Origin: JAJECS01 sp965219705
GTDB lineage: Bacteria > Chloroflexota > UBA11872
NCBI GenBank assembly: GCA_965219705.1
Contig: OZ244789.1
Coordinates: 2,170,001-2,234,000 of the forward strand
Direction of reading: 5' to 3'
DNA: 64,000 nt
Shown here: in pieces, positions 45,338 through 52,957 of the stretch
Numbering within the stretch: the stretch's first letter is position 1
How the letters are laid out: the number at the start of each line of letters is the position of its first letter
Program-made: the position numbers and the translations under genes
The notes under the pieces: model-generated
Told to the model about the DNA's origin: nothing
Databases searched by the model: none
What the model saw: the letters and a program-made list of their open reading frames with translations, nothing else

Positions 45338-46243
45338 ATGCATCCGGCGCCGCGGCCGGTGGACGTTCGCGTGGCTCCCTCGCTCCGATTTCTCTCGCCT
45401 ACCAAGTTGCGAACCTACGCGACCTGTCCGCTGCAGTACAGGCATAGGTACGTGGATCGCCTCGAGGCTCCGTACACCCCAGCCTCCCTGATCGGCCAGG
45501 CCATCCACCAGACGCTGGAAGCCAACTTTCGGGCGAAGAAGCATACGCGCCGCGATTTGTCGGTGTCCGAGGCCCGCGAGGAGTTTGACCGCGTCTGGGA
45601 GCGCCATGCGCCCGGCCCGGCAAACGCCGCCGACCTCGACGATCCGTGGGAGACCGCCTATGCGGACGGCATTCGGGCGCTGGAGCACTACCTGACGGAA
45701 GCCGCCGCCGCATTGGTGCCGCACCTTGTCGAGCATCGATTCCGGTTCACGGTGCCCAGCGTGCCATGGCCCGTCGTCGGCACGGTCGACCTCGTCGACC
45801 ACAACGGCACCGTCATTGACTTCAAGACGACCCGCCGGGCCTACGACGCCGCCTATCTCGACGGTGATCTGCAGTTGATGTGCTATGCCATCGGATATGC
45901 GGCGTTCCGCGCCGGCTCTCGGGTCCGTCCGGGCGAGTTGCCGTCGCCCTACTTCATTCCCGACGTCCGCGTCGACGTGCTGCTGGTCGGCGACCCGCCG
46001 TCGGTGCAGCGGCTCGAGGCGCGCTACGACCGCGAGGACCTGCGAGTGTTCGGGCGGCGGGCGGCAAGCATTGCCGCGGGAATCCAGGACGAGCGCTTCG
46101 AAGCCTTTTGGCGTGCGCCTGACGCGACGGAGGACGCCGGCGTGTGCCGTCGCTGTTCCTATTCGGACCGGTGTCCAGACGCGCTCGTATCGGCCGACGA
46201 GCTATTGGAAGCGGACGGCGAGGACGGAGACCAGGAAGAATAG
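45338..46243 (+). CDS. RecB-family PD-(D/E)XK exonuclease, stand-alone
   Basis: A 301-residue nuclease of the PDDEXK_1 (AddB/RecB C-terminal) family. The order is FLSPTKLRTYATCPLQYRHR at the start, the active-site segment GTVDLVDHNGTVIDFKTT (Asp and Asp-x-Lys) near residue 150, QLMCYAIGY, and a terminal Cys cluster CRRCSYSDRC. With the Cys of YATC, this gives the four cysteines that bind an iron-sulfur cluster in relatives (Cas4, AddB). No helicase domain is present. The ATG at 45338 lies where similarity begins. Its last 42 bases overlap the end of secG on the other strand. Confidence 0.87.
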   Translation: MHPAPRPVDVRVAPSLRFLSPTKLRTYATCPLQYRHRYVDRLEAPYTPASLIGQAIHQTLEANFRAKKHTRRDLSVSEAREEFDRVWERHAPGPANAADLDDPWETAYADGIRALEHYLTEAAAALVPHLVEHRFRFTVPSVPWPVVGTVDLVDHNGTVIDFKTTRRAYDAAYLDGDLQLMCYAIGYAAFRAGSRVRPGELPSPYFIPDVRVDVLLVGDPPSVQRLEARYDREDLRVFGRRAASIAAGIQDERFEAFWRAPDATEDAGVCRRCSYSDRCPDALVSADELLEADGEDGDQEE

Positions 46244-46423
46244 GACCGAGATCCCGATCGTGAAGTTGAACAGCACGCGGTCGATTCCGCGCCGCGACGC
46301 GAAGAACGAGCTGTCGCTGCCCCCGAGCGCCGAGCCCACGCCGGCATTCCGCACCTGAAGCAGCACGACGACGATCACGATGATCGCGAGTACGACCTGC
46401 GCCGCTTGAAAGCCGGATCCCAC
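46202..46423 (-). CDS. secG: Preprotein translocase subunit SecG
   Basis: A 73-residue membrane protein. Helix one is AAQVVLAIIVIVVVLLQVR, followed by the family's loop with GVGSALGGSDSSFF (the GG..ssfF motif), and helix two is FTIGISVLFFLVSVLAV. SecG joins SecYE in the protein-export channel. The start is a GTG at 46423, with AGGAG eight bases upstream. The 3' end overlaps the RecB-like gene on the opposite strand. Confidence 0.9.
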   Translation of the reverse strand: MGSGFQAAQVVLAIIVIVVVLLQVRNAGVGSALGGSDSSFFASRRGIDRVLFNFTIGISVLFFLVSVLAVRFQ

Positions 46424-46558
46424 GGATTCACTCCTGCCAAAGGTCTGGCATCGGAATTACATAACACAATAAGCGACGTGACCGGATCGGCCATGCGCCG
46501 CTACACACGTTCAGCATACCGGAGCGGCCGCTGGAACACGGGCCGCTTTCGGCCTGTC

Positions 46559-46578
46559 ATTCCCGCGGACGCGGGAAT
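46559..46578. repeat. REP-like hairpin downstream of pdxA
   Basis: ATTCCCGCG-GA-CGCGGGAAT forms a perfect 9-bp stem. It lies 14 bases after the stop of the PdxA2-like gene. Hairpins of the GTCATTCCCGCG type are common dispersed repeats; here it may also end the transcript, although no T-run follows. Confidence 0.5.
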
Positions 46579-46592
46579 CTGGCCTCAGCCGG

Positions 46593-47675
46593 CTACCGGA
46601 CGCTGGGCGCCGACGCCGCCAACTTCGCGCGGGACATCTGCGCCGCCACCTCGATGGCGAGGTCCAGGCTGTCTTCGCGCGCGCGGCCTTCACCCGCGCG
46701 GCCATAGGCCGTGCCGTGGTCCACGCTGGTGCGGATGATCGGCATGCCCACCGACACGTTGATGCCGTCGAAGAACCCCGCGGTCTTGACGGCCACATGC
46801 CCCTGGTCGTGATACATGGCCACGATGCCGTCGAAGCGACCACCGATTGCCTTGTTGTAGACGGTGTCGCCGGGTTCGGGGCCCGTGACGTCAATGCCTT
46901 CCGCCCGCGCCGTTTCGATCGCGGGCAAGATCTTGTCCGCGTCCTCATCACCGAACAGCCGGTCCTCGCCAGCGTGGGGGTTCAGCCCGTTCACCGCGAT
47001 TCGCGGGTGCTCGAACCCCAGCAGCTGCAGGGAGTCGCGCAGCAGCCGGATACAGTGCAGCACGTTGTCGTGGGTCACGCGCTCGATGGCCTCACGCAGC
47101 GAGACGTGAGTGCTGTTGTGAATCACCCGCAGCGACGGCGCCACGAGGAGCATGCGCGTGCCCGGCGTCCCGGTCAGGTCCGCCAGCAGCTCGGTATGGC
47201 CGGCATAGCGATAGCCGGCGCGGTTGATCGCTTCCTTGTGGATCGGGCCAGTGACCAGGGCTGCCGCCCGACCGTCCATGACCAGCTTGGCGGCTTCAAT
47301 CACGGCCTCGGCGGAGGATCGCCCGCCCGCGACCGTCACCTGTTTGAACGGCAGGTCGCTCAGGTCCTCGCCCCACGGGTCATAGACCTCGATGGTTCCG
47401 TGGTCGTAGGTCGCCGACGCTGGATCGACGGCACGCACGCGCATGGTCGAGCCGAGGATTCCGGCCATCCGCTCAATCGCCGACACGCTGCCCACCGCCA
47501 GCGGTCGACAGATCGTATGGGTCTCGGGCTTCGACAAGGACTTGATGAGGATCTCCGGTCCGACCCCCGTCGGGTCTCCCATCGTGATGGCGAGAATCGG
47601 TCGGTCGGCGTCGGCGGTTGAGGTGGGGATGCCGGGGCTCCTTTGACGTGCGCTCTCGAAGTCACACGGCGGCAA
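46593..47675 (-). CDS. PdxA/PdxA2-like 4-phosphate dehydrogenase
   Basis: A 360-residue NAD-dependent dehydrogenase of the PdxA family. ILAITMGDPTGVGPEI is the signature start, GPIHKEAINRAG and GHTELLADLT follow, HDNVLHCIRLL, NGLNPHAGEDRLFGDED, and the metal-binding histidine of MYHDQGHVAVKT. PdxA makes pyridoxal precursors from 4-phosphohydroxythreonine. Next to a DUF1537 kinase the relative PdxA2 instead oxidises D-threonate or D-erythronate 4-phosphate, and I favour that. Start is TTG 47675, as no ATG or GTG fits. Last gene of the five-gene operon. Confidence 0.85.
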   Translation of the reverse strand: MPPCDFESARQRSPGIPTSTADADRPILAITMGDPTGVGPEILIKSLSKPETHTICRPLAVGSVSAIERMAGILGSTMRVRAVDPASATYDHGTIEVYDPWGEDLSDLPFKQVTVAGGRSSAEAVIEAAKLVMDGRAAALVTGPIHKEAINRAGYRYAGHTELLADLTGTPGTRMLLVAPSLRVIHNSTHVSLREAIERVTHDNVLHCIRLLRDSLQLLGFEHPRIAVNGLNPHAGEDRLFGDEDADKILPAIETARAEGIDVTGPEPGDTVYNKAIGGRFDGIVAMYHDQGHVAVKTAGFFDGINVSVGMPIIRTSVDHGTAYGRAGEGRAREDSLDLAIEVAAQMSRAKLAASAPSVR

Positions 47676-47706
47676 GTGTAGTCAGGCTTCGGGGTATGTG
47701 CGCGAA

Positions 47707-48939
47707 CTAGCGGCCTGCCGCTGTTTGCGGGTGTCCGATCGTGCGCAAGGCGTCCGCCAGCGCGGACGGTCCGCCCATCACGCCGGCCTTCGTCACCACC
47801 GGCCATCCGGCTCCGGGTCCCGACGTGAACACGCCAAACGGCACGCCCCACCCGATCTCGCCGGCAAGCTCGATGGCTTCGGCCGGAATTGCCGAGAACG
47901 CGGCCCTGGCCGTGTCGCCGCCTGAGAGCACCAGCCCCATCGGGCGCGAGCCGCGCCAGATGGCAGCCGTGAAGCGACGCAGCAGCGCGTGCTGTAGATC
48001 CTGGGCAGCTGCCGTCGGCGCCGCGGACGGAATAACGGCGTCCACCAAGGCGGCGCGGCCGGCCGCCCAAGCCGCCCGCACCGCCGCGACCGTTGGTATG
48101 ACGTTGTCCTGTCCTGCTGCGAGCGGGATGCGCTCGATGGCGAGCGTCGCCATTGCCTGGGCCACTTGTTGCTGTGTGTGGTCCATCGGCGACCCGATGA
48201 TGGCCAGGGTGCGCGCGGTCCGCGCCACCTCGGGTACGGGTGCTGGTGAAGCCTCGGTGCGTTGCGCCAGCGGCGCCGCCAGGCCCGCCGATCCGGCGCT
48301 GACGCGCATGAGATCGGCGTCGTCCATGGCCGCCGCCACGCGATCCAGATCGGCGTCCTCCGCGATGTCGGGGAGGATGACGTTCACAACCGCGTCGCGG
48401 GCATCCCGCAAGGCATCGGCCAGCGCGGACACGCCGGACCGCACGACGTGACCGGGGATGACGCGGCACTTCAACTCAGAGGTCGACTCGATCAGGGTCG
48501 GGATATGCGATTCGAGCACGGGCGTCACCGGGTCTCGACCTGGAGCCGCCTCTGCGACGGGCGTGCCCCACAGCGCCAGCGTGCCGCCTTCGGTCGTGCG
48601 GCCTCCCGAAGGAAACGCCGGCGTGTAAACCAGCGTCGAAACCCCCGCACCGTCGAGCGCCGCCTGGATCTCCGCCGCGATGTTCCCGCGGAGCAGCGAG
48701 TCGGTCTTCTTGTAGATCAGTGTGTCGGCAGCGGCGGCGCGCACAGCGCTGCGCACGGCGTCATAGGCCGTGGACGCCGCGACGTGTCGCGATGCCGTGC
48801 TCATCGCTGTCACGGCGGCATCCGGCGGCCACGTGCCATCGCGAATGGAGACCAGCGTCCGGTGTCCGGCGTTGCGGAACTGCAGGGCCGTATCCAGGGC
48901 CCCGGTCAAGTCGTCTGCGATGATCGCCCATCGCGGCAT
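47707..48939 (-). CDS. Four-carbon acid sugar kinase (DUF1537 family)
   Basis: A 410-residue kinase. The N-terminal domain starts IIADDLTGALDTALQF and contains YKKTDSLLRGNIAAEI with the substrate-binding KTDS. TPAFPSGGRTTEGG follows, and the C-terminal nucleotide-binding domain has LVLSGGDTARA and GVPFGVFTSGPGAGWPVVTKAG. Characterised relatives phosphorylate D-threonate, D-erythronate or related acids, feeding the PdxA2 dehydrogenase, encoded here 31 bases downstream. It starts five bases after the LarA-like gene. The exact acid cannot be told. Confidence 0.87.
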   Translation of the reverse strand: MPRWAIIADDLTGALDTALQFRNAGHRTLVSIRDGTWPPDAAVTAMSTASRHVAASTAYDAVRSAVRAAAADTLIYKKTDSLLRGNIAAEIQAALDGAGVSTLVYTPAFPSGGRTTEGGTLALWGTPVAEAAPGRDPVTPVLESHIPTLIESTSELKCRVIPGHVVRSGVSALADALRDARDAVVNVILPDIAEDADLDRVAAAMDDADLMRVSAGSAGLAAPLAQRTEASPAPVPEVARTARTLAIIGSPMDHTQQQVAQAMATLAIERIPLAAGQDNVIPTVAAVRAAWAAGRAALVDAVIPSAAPTAAAQDLQHALLRRFTAAIWRGSRPMGLVLSGGDTARAAFSAIPAEAIELAGEIGWGVPFGVFTSGPGAGWPVVTKAGVMGGPSALADALRTIGHPQTAAGR

Positions 48940-48944
48940 CGGCG

Positions 48945-50216
48945 CTAGTTCGTCAGGGGGAGCGTGTCGGGAGCGTGCGTGAGCACGCCCACTGACGCGT
49001 TGGGACGGGCATTGGCGATGGCGATGTCGAGCGCCGCCTCAACCGTATCGGCCCGGTCGAACGCCAGGGCGCGCGTGTCCTCACGCGCCAGGCCGTCCGA
49101 GACCACCACGACCCGCGCGTGCTCGCGCACCCGCGCCCACGTGGTCGCCAGCGATGCGGCAACGGGGTCCTCGAATTCGTCGTTTTCGTAGCGGGCGATG
49201 AGCGTGGCGGCCGGCGCCGCCGCGTAGTCCAGCATCTCCTGGTGCATCACGGTGACGCCCTCGGGACACGGCGTCACCACGATGATCGTGCCTCCCGGAC
49301 GCACCATCATGGCCGCGGGGTAGAGGCTCTTATGCGCTTGCCAGAATTCGATATCGCAGGGATGCGAGCCGGCAACGACGATGTCGAGCCCCGTCGGTGC
49401 GGGCACGCCGTAGATGCGGCGGGCGTCGACGACAGCACGCCGAAAAGCGCCGCCCGTGCTTCCCGAGCGGGCAGTGACGAGCTGACCGTCGCTGTTCAGC
49501 GTGACGTTGAGCACATAGCGCATGCCGCACCGGTCGGCGATGTGTTCCATCTCGCCACGCACGGGCGAGTCCACCTGGCCGAGCAAGGGCTCAGTGGCGC
49601 GTGCGCTGAACATGTGCGTCGCGGCGGTCGTGGCCGCGCCGGACACGCCCGGCTGCACGATCTTGGCCCCGGCCGAGAACCCGGCAATGTGGTGCGGCAC
49701 GACGGCCCCCGTGCCGATCACGAGATCGGTCTTGAACAGCCCGGCATTGACGTGCACCGGCGTGCCGTCGGGCGTCGTGCCCAGGTCGCGCAGCGGCGCG
49801 ACCGTGTGGTCATGCTGCACCACCTCGACCCGGCTGAGCACCTCGTCGCCAAGCTTGGCGCGCACCTCGGGCGGGGTCATCGGCCGGTGCGTGCCCAGGG
49901 CGATCATCACCTTCACGCCGGCATCCGGCAGCCCGCCGGCCCGCAACTCGTCCAGGATTGCTGGAACGAGCAGGTGCGTTGGGGTCTCGCGGGTGATGTC
50001 GTCGACCAGGATGAGCGCCGAGCGAGCGTCGGCGGCCGCCGCACGAAGCCGTGGACTGTCGATCGGGTTCGCCAGCGCTTTGCGAATCAAGCGCTCAGGA
50101 TCGGGGGCTGGCGGCGCCGGGTGCGGCGTATAGACCCCCGCCAGCACGGCGTCGTGGTTGATCGCAACGCGCAACTGGGCCGCGCCATATGGAATCGAGA
50201 CGAACTCGGTTGGCAC
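48945..50216 (-). CDS. LarA-like nickel-pincer racemase family protein
   Basis: A 423-residue LarA family protein. VDDITRETPTHLLVPAILDE and MIALGTHRPMTPPEV are typical of the N-terminal domain; HHIAGFSAGAKIVQPGVSG holds the lysine that binds the nickel pincer cofactor in lactate racemase. The GTG at 50216 is the start. LarA homologues racemise or epimerise various 2-hydroxy acids. In this operon, with an acid-sugar kinase and dehydrogenase, it likely epimerises a hydroxy acid before phosphorylation. I see no larB/larC/larE in the window, so cofactor synthesis must be elsewhere. Confidence 0.87.
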   Translation of the reverse strand: MPTEFVSIPYGAAQLRVAINHDAVLAGVYTPHPAPPAPDPERLIRKALANPIDSPRLRAAAADARSALILVDDITRETPTHLLVPAILDELRAGGLPDAGVKVMIALGTHRPMTPPEVRAKLGDEVLSRVEVVQHDHTVAPLRDLGTTPDGTPVHVNAGLFKTDLVIGTGAVVPHHIAGFSAGAKIVQPGVSGAATTAATHMFSARATEPLLGQVDSPVRGEMEHIADRCGMRYVLNVTLNSDGQLVTARSGSTGGAFRRAVVDARRIYGVPAPTGLDIVVAGSHPCDIEFWQAHKSLYPAAMMVRPGGTIIVVTPCPEGVTVMHQEMLDYAAAPAATLIARYENDEFEDPVAASLATTWARVREHARVVVVSDGLAREDTRALAFDRADTVEAALDIAIANARPNASVGVLTHAPDTLPLTN

Positions 50217-50239
50217 GGTGCGCCCTGATCCCGCCTAGG

Positions 50240-51064
50240 CTACGCGCCCACTACTGGATTGCGGAGCACGCCGATGCCCTCAAGCTCGATTTCGACGGAA
50301 TCGCCGGCTGTGAGCGGGCCGACGCCCTCCGGCGTACCCGTAAAGATGCAGTCACCGGGTTGCAGCGTGACGCCCTGCGCCAGGTAGGTGATGAGCGACG
50401 CCACGTCGAAGAGCATGTCGGACGTATTGTTGTCCTGCTTGGTCTCGCCGTTCACGCGTGCCTGGATGCGCAAGTTGTTGGGGTCCAGGTCGGTCGCGAT
50501 GCACGGACCCAACGGCGCAAAGCTATCCATGCCCTTGCCCATCAGGATGCAGCCCATCGCCATCTCGGCGAATTGCAGCTTGCGGGCGCTCACGTCGTTG
50601 CCGCAGGTGTAGCCCAGGACGTAGTCGAGCGCCTCCGAGACCTCGATGTTGCGGCACGCCTTCCCCATGACCACGACGAGCTCCGCCTCGTAGTGGACCT
50701 CGCCGAAGGGCTCCTCCTGCAGCGCCGGATCATTGATCGCGTGGCGGAATCCATCGGCCCGCGGCAAGACAATGTCGTCACCCGGGCCGGTGATGGCCGT
50801 CCACGGCTTGATGAACAGCATGGGCATCTTGGGCACGCCGCTCGCGCCGACGGTCTCCATGATGTGTTCCATGTAGTTCAGGCCGACGCCCACCACCGTG
50901 CGCGGCACCACCGGCGCCAGGAGCCTGAGGCTCTCGACCGCGGCGACCGCATTGCCAACCGTGTACTCCCCGAATATGTCCCCCTCGATCGCGTGGACGG
51001 TGCCGCCGTCGTCGAGTGAGCCATACCGGGCGCCGGAGTCATGAGCGTATCGGACGATCCGCAT
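50240..51064 (-). CDS. Fumarylacetoacetate hydrolase family protein
   Basis: A 274-residue FAH family enzyme. VVGVGLNYMEHI, then the metal-binding GEVHYEAELVVVMGK, YTCGNDVSAR, and near the end FTGTPEGVGPLTAGD form the complete family pattern. Members hydrolyse or decarboxylate 2-oxo acids, or dehydrate sugar acids, with Mg2+. The ATG at 51064 is where similarity begins. LarA follows 23 bases downstream. The substrate is probably a 2-oxo or 2,4-dioxo acid in the same path. Confidence 0.85.
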   Translation of the reverse strand: MRIVRYAHDSGARYGSLDDGGTVHAIEGDIFGEYTVGNAVAAVESLRLLAPVVPRTVVGVGLNYMEHIMETVGASGVPKMPMLFIKPWTAITGPGDDIVLPRADGFRHAINDPALQEEPFGEVHYEAELVVVMGKACRNIEVSEALDYVLGYTCGNDVSARKLQFAEMAMGCILMGKGMDSFAPLGPCIATDLDPNNLRIQARVNGETKQDNNTSDMLFDVASLITYLAQGVTLQPGDCIFTGTPEGVGPLTAGDSVEIELEGIGVLRNPVVGA

Positions 51065-51139
51065 GGTGGTTGGCCGATCAGGAGCTAGGGGAAGGCAGCG
51101 ATCCGCAGCGTAGCATCGCCTGCGCACGCGGCTCGGCGG

Positions 51140-51916
51140 TCAGGCGGTCACAAAATCCAAGATCGCCGAGCGGCACTCATCCGGCGCTTCCAGGTGCGGC
51201 CAGTGGCCCGCGTGCGGAATGTTGACCTGCGTGGCCTTAACCGCGCGCGTGGCGACGATGGCCGCGTCGTCCTCGCTCACGAAGGGATCGGCGTCGCCGC
51301 GCAAGACGAGAATGGGGGCGGTGATCGTGCGTGCCGCTTCCAAGTATTGTGCGCCGATCATCGCGCGCAAACACCCGGCGACCACGTCGGCGTCAACGGC
51401 CGCCGCGGCCTCGCACATCGACGCCAGGTGCTCGTCGGCCAAGGCTTCCACCAAGCCGCGCTCCAGCCACTTCTTGGCGCCGGCGGCATCCCACCCGCGG
51501 ATTTTGATCCCTTCGTGCACGGCCCAGAGGCTGTGCAGGTCCCGTACGAACGCGCCCGACCCGAGGAGGACGAGTCGCTCGACGTGGCCCGGGTATCGCG
51601 CGGCGAAGCTCAGCGCGACGAGTGCGCCGTAGTCGTGGGCGATGATCGGCATGGGATCGAGCTGATTGGCCTGATGCAGGGCGTGGTGCAGCAGCGTGGC
51701 GGCGTGCTCGATGTCCCCCGCAAAGCTTTCGGGCGGGCTTTCGCCGAATCCCGGGAACTCCAGCATGAACGCTCGGTGCGTCTCCGGCAGTCCCTGGGTC
51801 AGCAGGTCCCATACAACCGCTCCGGGTCCAAGCCCGTGCAAGAAGAGGATGGCCGATCCCCGCACGCCCTTCGTCGCCAAGTTGATGCGCTGTCCGCGCA
51901 CGTCGAGCATCGGCAT
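51140..51916 (-). CDS. Alpha/beta hydrolase with aspartate nucleophile
   Basis: A 258-residue alpha/beta hydrolase. ILFLHGLGPGAVVWD is the oxyanion-hole loop. The nucleophile elbow is IIAHDYGALVAL, with Asp instead of Ser, as in epoxide hydrolases and haloalkane or haloacid dehalogenases. The acid is in LRGDADPFV and the histidine in HAGHWPHLEAPDE. The ATG at 51916 has AGGCGG at the right distance. It is the first gene of the operon with FAH, LarA, kinase and PdxA2. An epoxide hydrolase or dehalogenase role would fit use of an unusual substrate, but is inferred. Confidence 0.8.
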   Translation of the reverse strand: MPMLDVRGQRINLATKGVRGSAILFLHGLGPGAVVWDLLTQGLPETHRAFMLEFPGFGESPPESFAGDIEHAATLLHHALHQANQLDPMPIIAHDYGALVALSFAARYPGHVERLVLLGSGAFVRDLHSLWAVHEGIKIRGWDAAGAKKWLERGLVEALADEHLASMCEAAAAVDADVVAGCLRAMIGAQYLEAARTITAPILVLRGDADPFVSEDDAAIVATRAVKATQVNIPHAGHWPHLEAPDECRSAILDFVTA

Positions 51917-52079
51917 CAGGTCCGCCTGGGCGTTGGCGCGGCGCCGGGGCAACGCGGCATGGCTGTCGTTGGGGTGCCGGGCACAGCTGGTGACGACCGG
52001 GAGGCCGCCGGGCGCGCTCGTCTAGGCGCGTGCGGGTCGCGGGGACGGCGAGGGGCGTTTCGCATGCGGGACTCCCGGC

Positions 52080-52406
52080 TCAGGCCTCGGATGGCGTATC
52101 GGTGCCATTCCGAGCGTTGCGCAGCTCCTCCTGCAGGCTGGCTGCATAACTGTCGATCGCGGCGCGCACGCGCTCGATTCGCACGACCGATGCCAGCACC
52201 CGCTGGCGCGCGGTCGTGTTGACCGCGTCCTGCACGCGCTCCGTCGAGCGCGCGGTCCGGCGCAGTCCCTGCCTGATCTTTACGGTTGTCTCGATAATGG
52301 CGATGGACCCGACGAGACCGCCGACGAACAGCGCCAAGAACACCAGGCAGCCCTGAATGACCAGGATGATGATCGCAATGTCGCGGGCGACGTCCCACCC
52401 GTCCAT
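52080..52406 (-). CDS. Small membrane protein with coiled tail
   Basis: A 108-residue protein: N-terminal membrane helix (IAIIILVIQGCLVFLALFVG) and then a charged helical tail of about 70 residues. It resembles DUF948-type proteins in layout. Its ATG overlaps the stop of the YtxH-like gene by one base. Unknown function; the three small genes (52942-52080) seem to form one envelope-related unit. Confidence 0.6.
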   Translation of the reverse strand: MDGWDVARDIAIIILVIQGCLVFLALFVGGLVGSIAIIETTVKIRQGLRRTARSTERVQDAVNTTARQRVLASVVRIERVRAAIDSYAASLQEELRNARNGTDTPSEA

Positions 52407-52651
52407 CAGCGGCTTCGCCGGCGGCGCTTGCGCGATCGGCCGCGGCGGCGCCGCGACTGCTCATGCCGCACCTTGGTGGTGTTTCCGGCGGTTTCGGCGG
52501 CGCGCTGTGCGGCCTCACGGGCTGTACGCAGCCGGGCGCCGACTTGCGCGACCAACTCGCTGCCCCGCTGCGGAGCGAACACCGTGCCAATCGCGCCGCC
52601 GACGATAAACCCAAGCGCGACGCCGAGCATGATCCAAGCCATATCCGGCAC
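52406..52651 (-). CDS. YtxH-like small membrane protein
   Basis: An 81-residue protein. A glycine-rich membrane helix (IMLGVALGFIVGGAIGTVFA) followed by PQRGSELVAQVG is the typical start of YtxH-domain (general stress) proteins; the end is a strongly basic tail (RRRRGRSRKRRRRSR). A GTG at 52651 or the ATG at 52642 starts it. It begins just after the DUF948-like gene stop. Confidence 0.65.
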   Translation of the reverse strand: MPDMAWIMLGVALGFIVGGAIGTVFAPQRGSELVAQVGARLRTAREAAQRAAETAGNTTKVRHEQSRRRRGRSRKRRRRSR

Positions 52652-52654
52652 GGC

Positions 52655-52942
52655 CTAGCGCCAGCTCCCGCGCAGGAGGCTTAGCGCGCGGCGCGCGACT
52701 CGAACCCCGCGCGACGTCGTGCGCGAGCTTGCCGCGACGGTCTCCTGGACGGTCTCTGCCGTGGCACGAACGGTGTCGACGGTGTCGCGAGCCGAATCGA
52801 TAATCGGGATGACCTCGGCGCGGATGGCGGCCAGCATGCGCCACAGCAGCAGCCCTGTCGTCACCAGCATCACCGCAGCCAGCAGGCCCACGGCCGCGAG
52901 CACCACGACGGCAACGTCTCGGACGACTTCTAGCGATTCCAC
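52655..52942 (-). CDS. DUF948-like small membrane protein
   Basis: A 95-residue protein: membrane helix (VAVVVLAAVGLLAAVMLVTT), then a helical stretch rich in Asp, Thr and Val (DTVDTVRATAETVQETV). This is the pattern of the DUF948 family, often encoded beside YtxH proteins. GTG start. It begins 15 bases after the transglutaminase-like gene, so probably co-transcribed. Confidence 0.6.
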   Translation of the reverse strand: MESLEVVRDVAVVVLAAVGLLAAVMLVTTGLLLWRMLAAIRAEVIPIIDSARDTVDTVRATAETVQETVAASSRTTSRGVRVARRALSLLRGSWR

Positions 52943-52957
52943 AATCCCGCCCTGCGG

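Noticed and set aside
46593..47675. Naming the dehydrogenase as vitamin B6 PdxA
   Set aside because: The adjacent DUF1537 kinase points to the PdxA2 catabolic subtype; I kept the broader name and gave no symbol.
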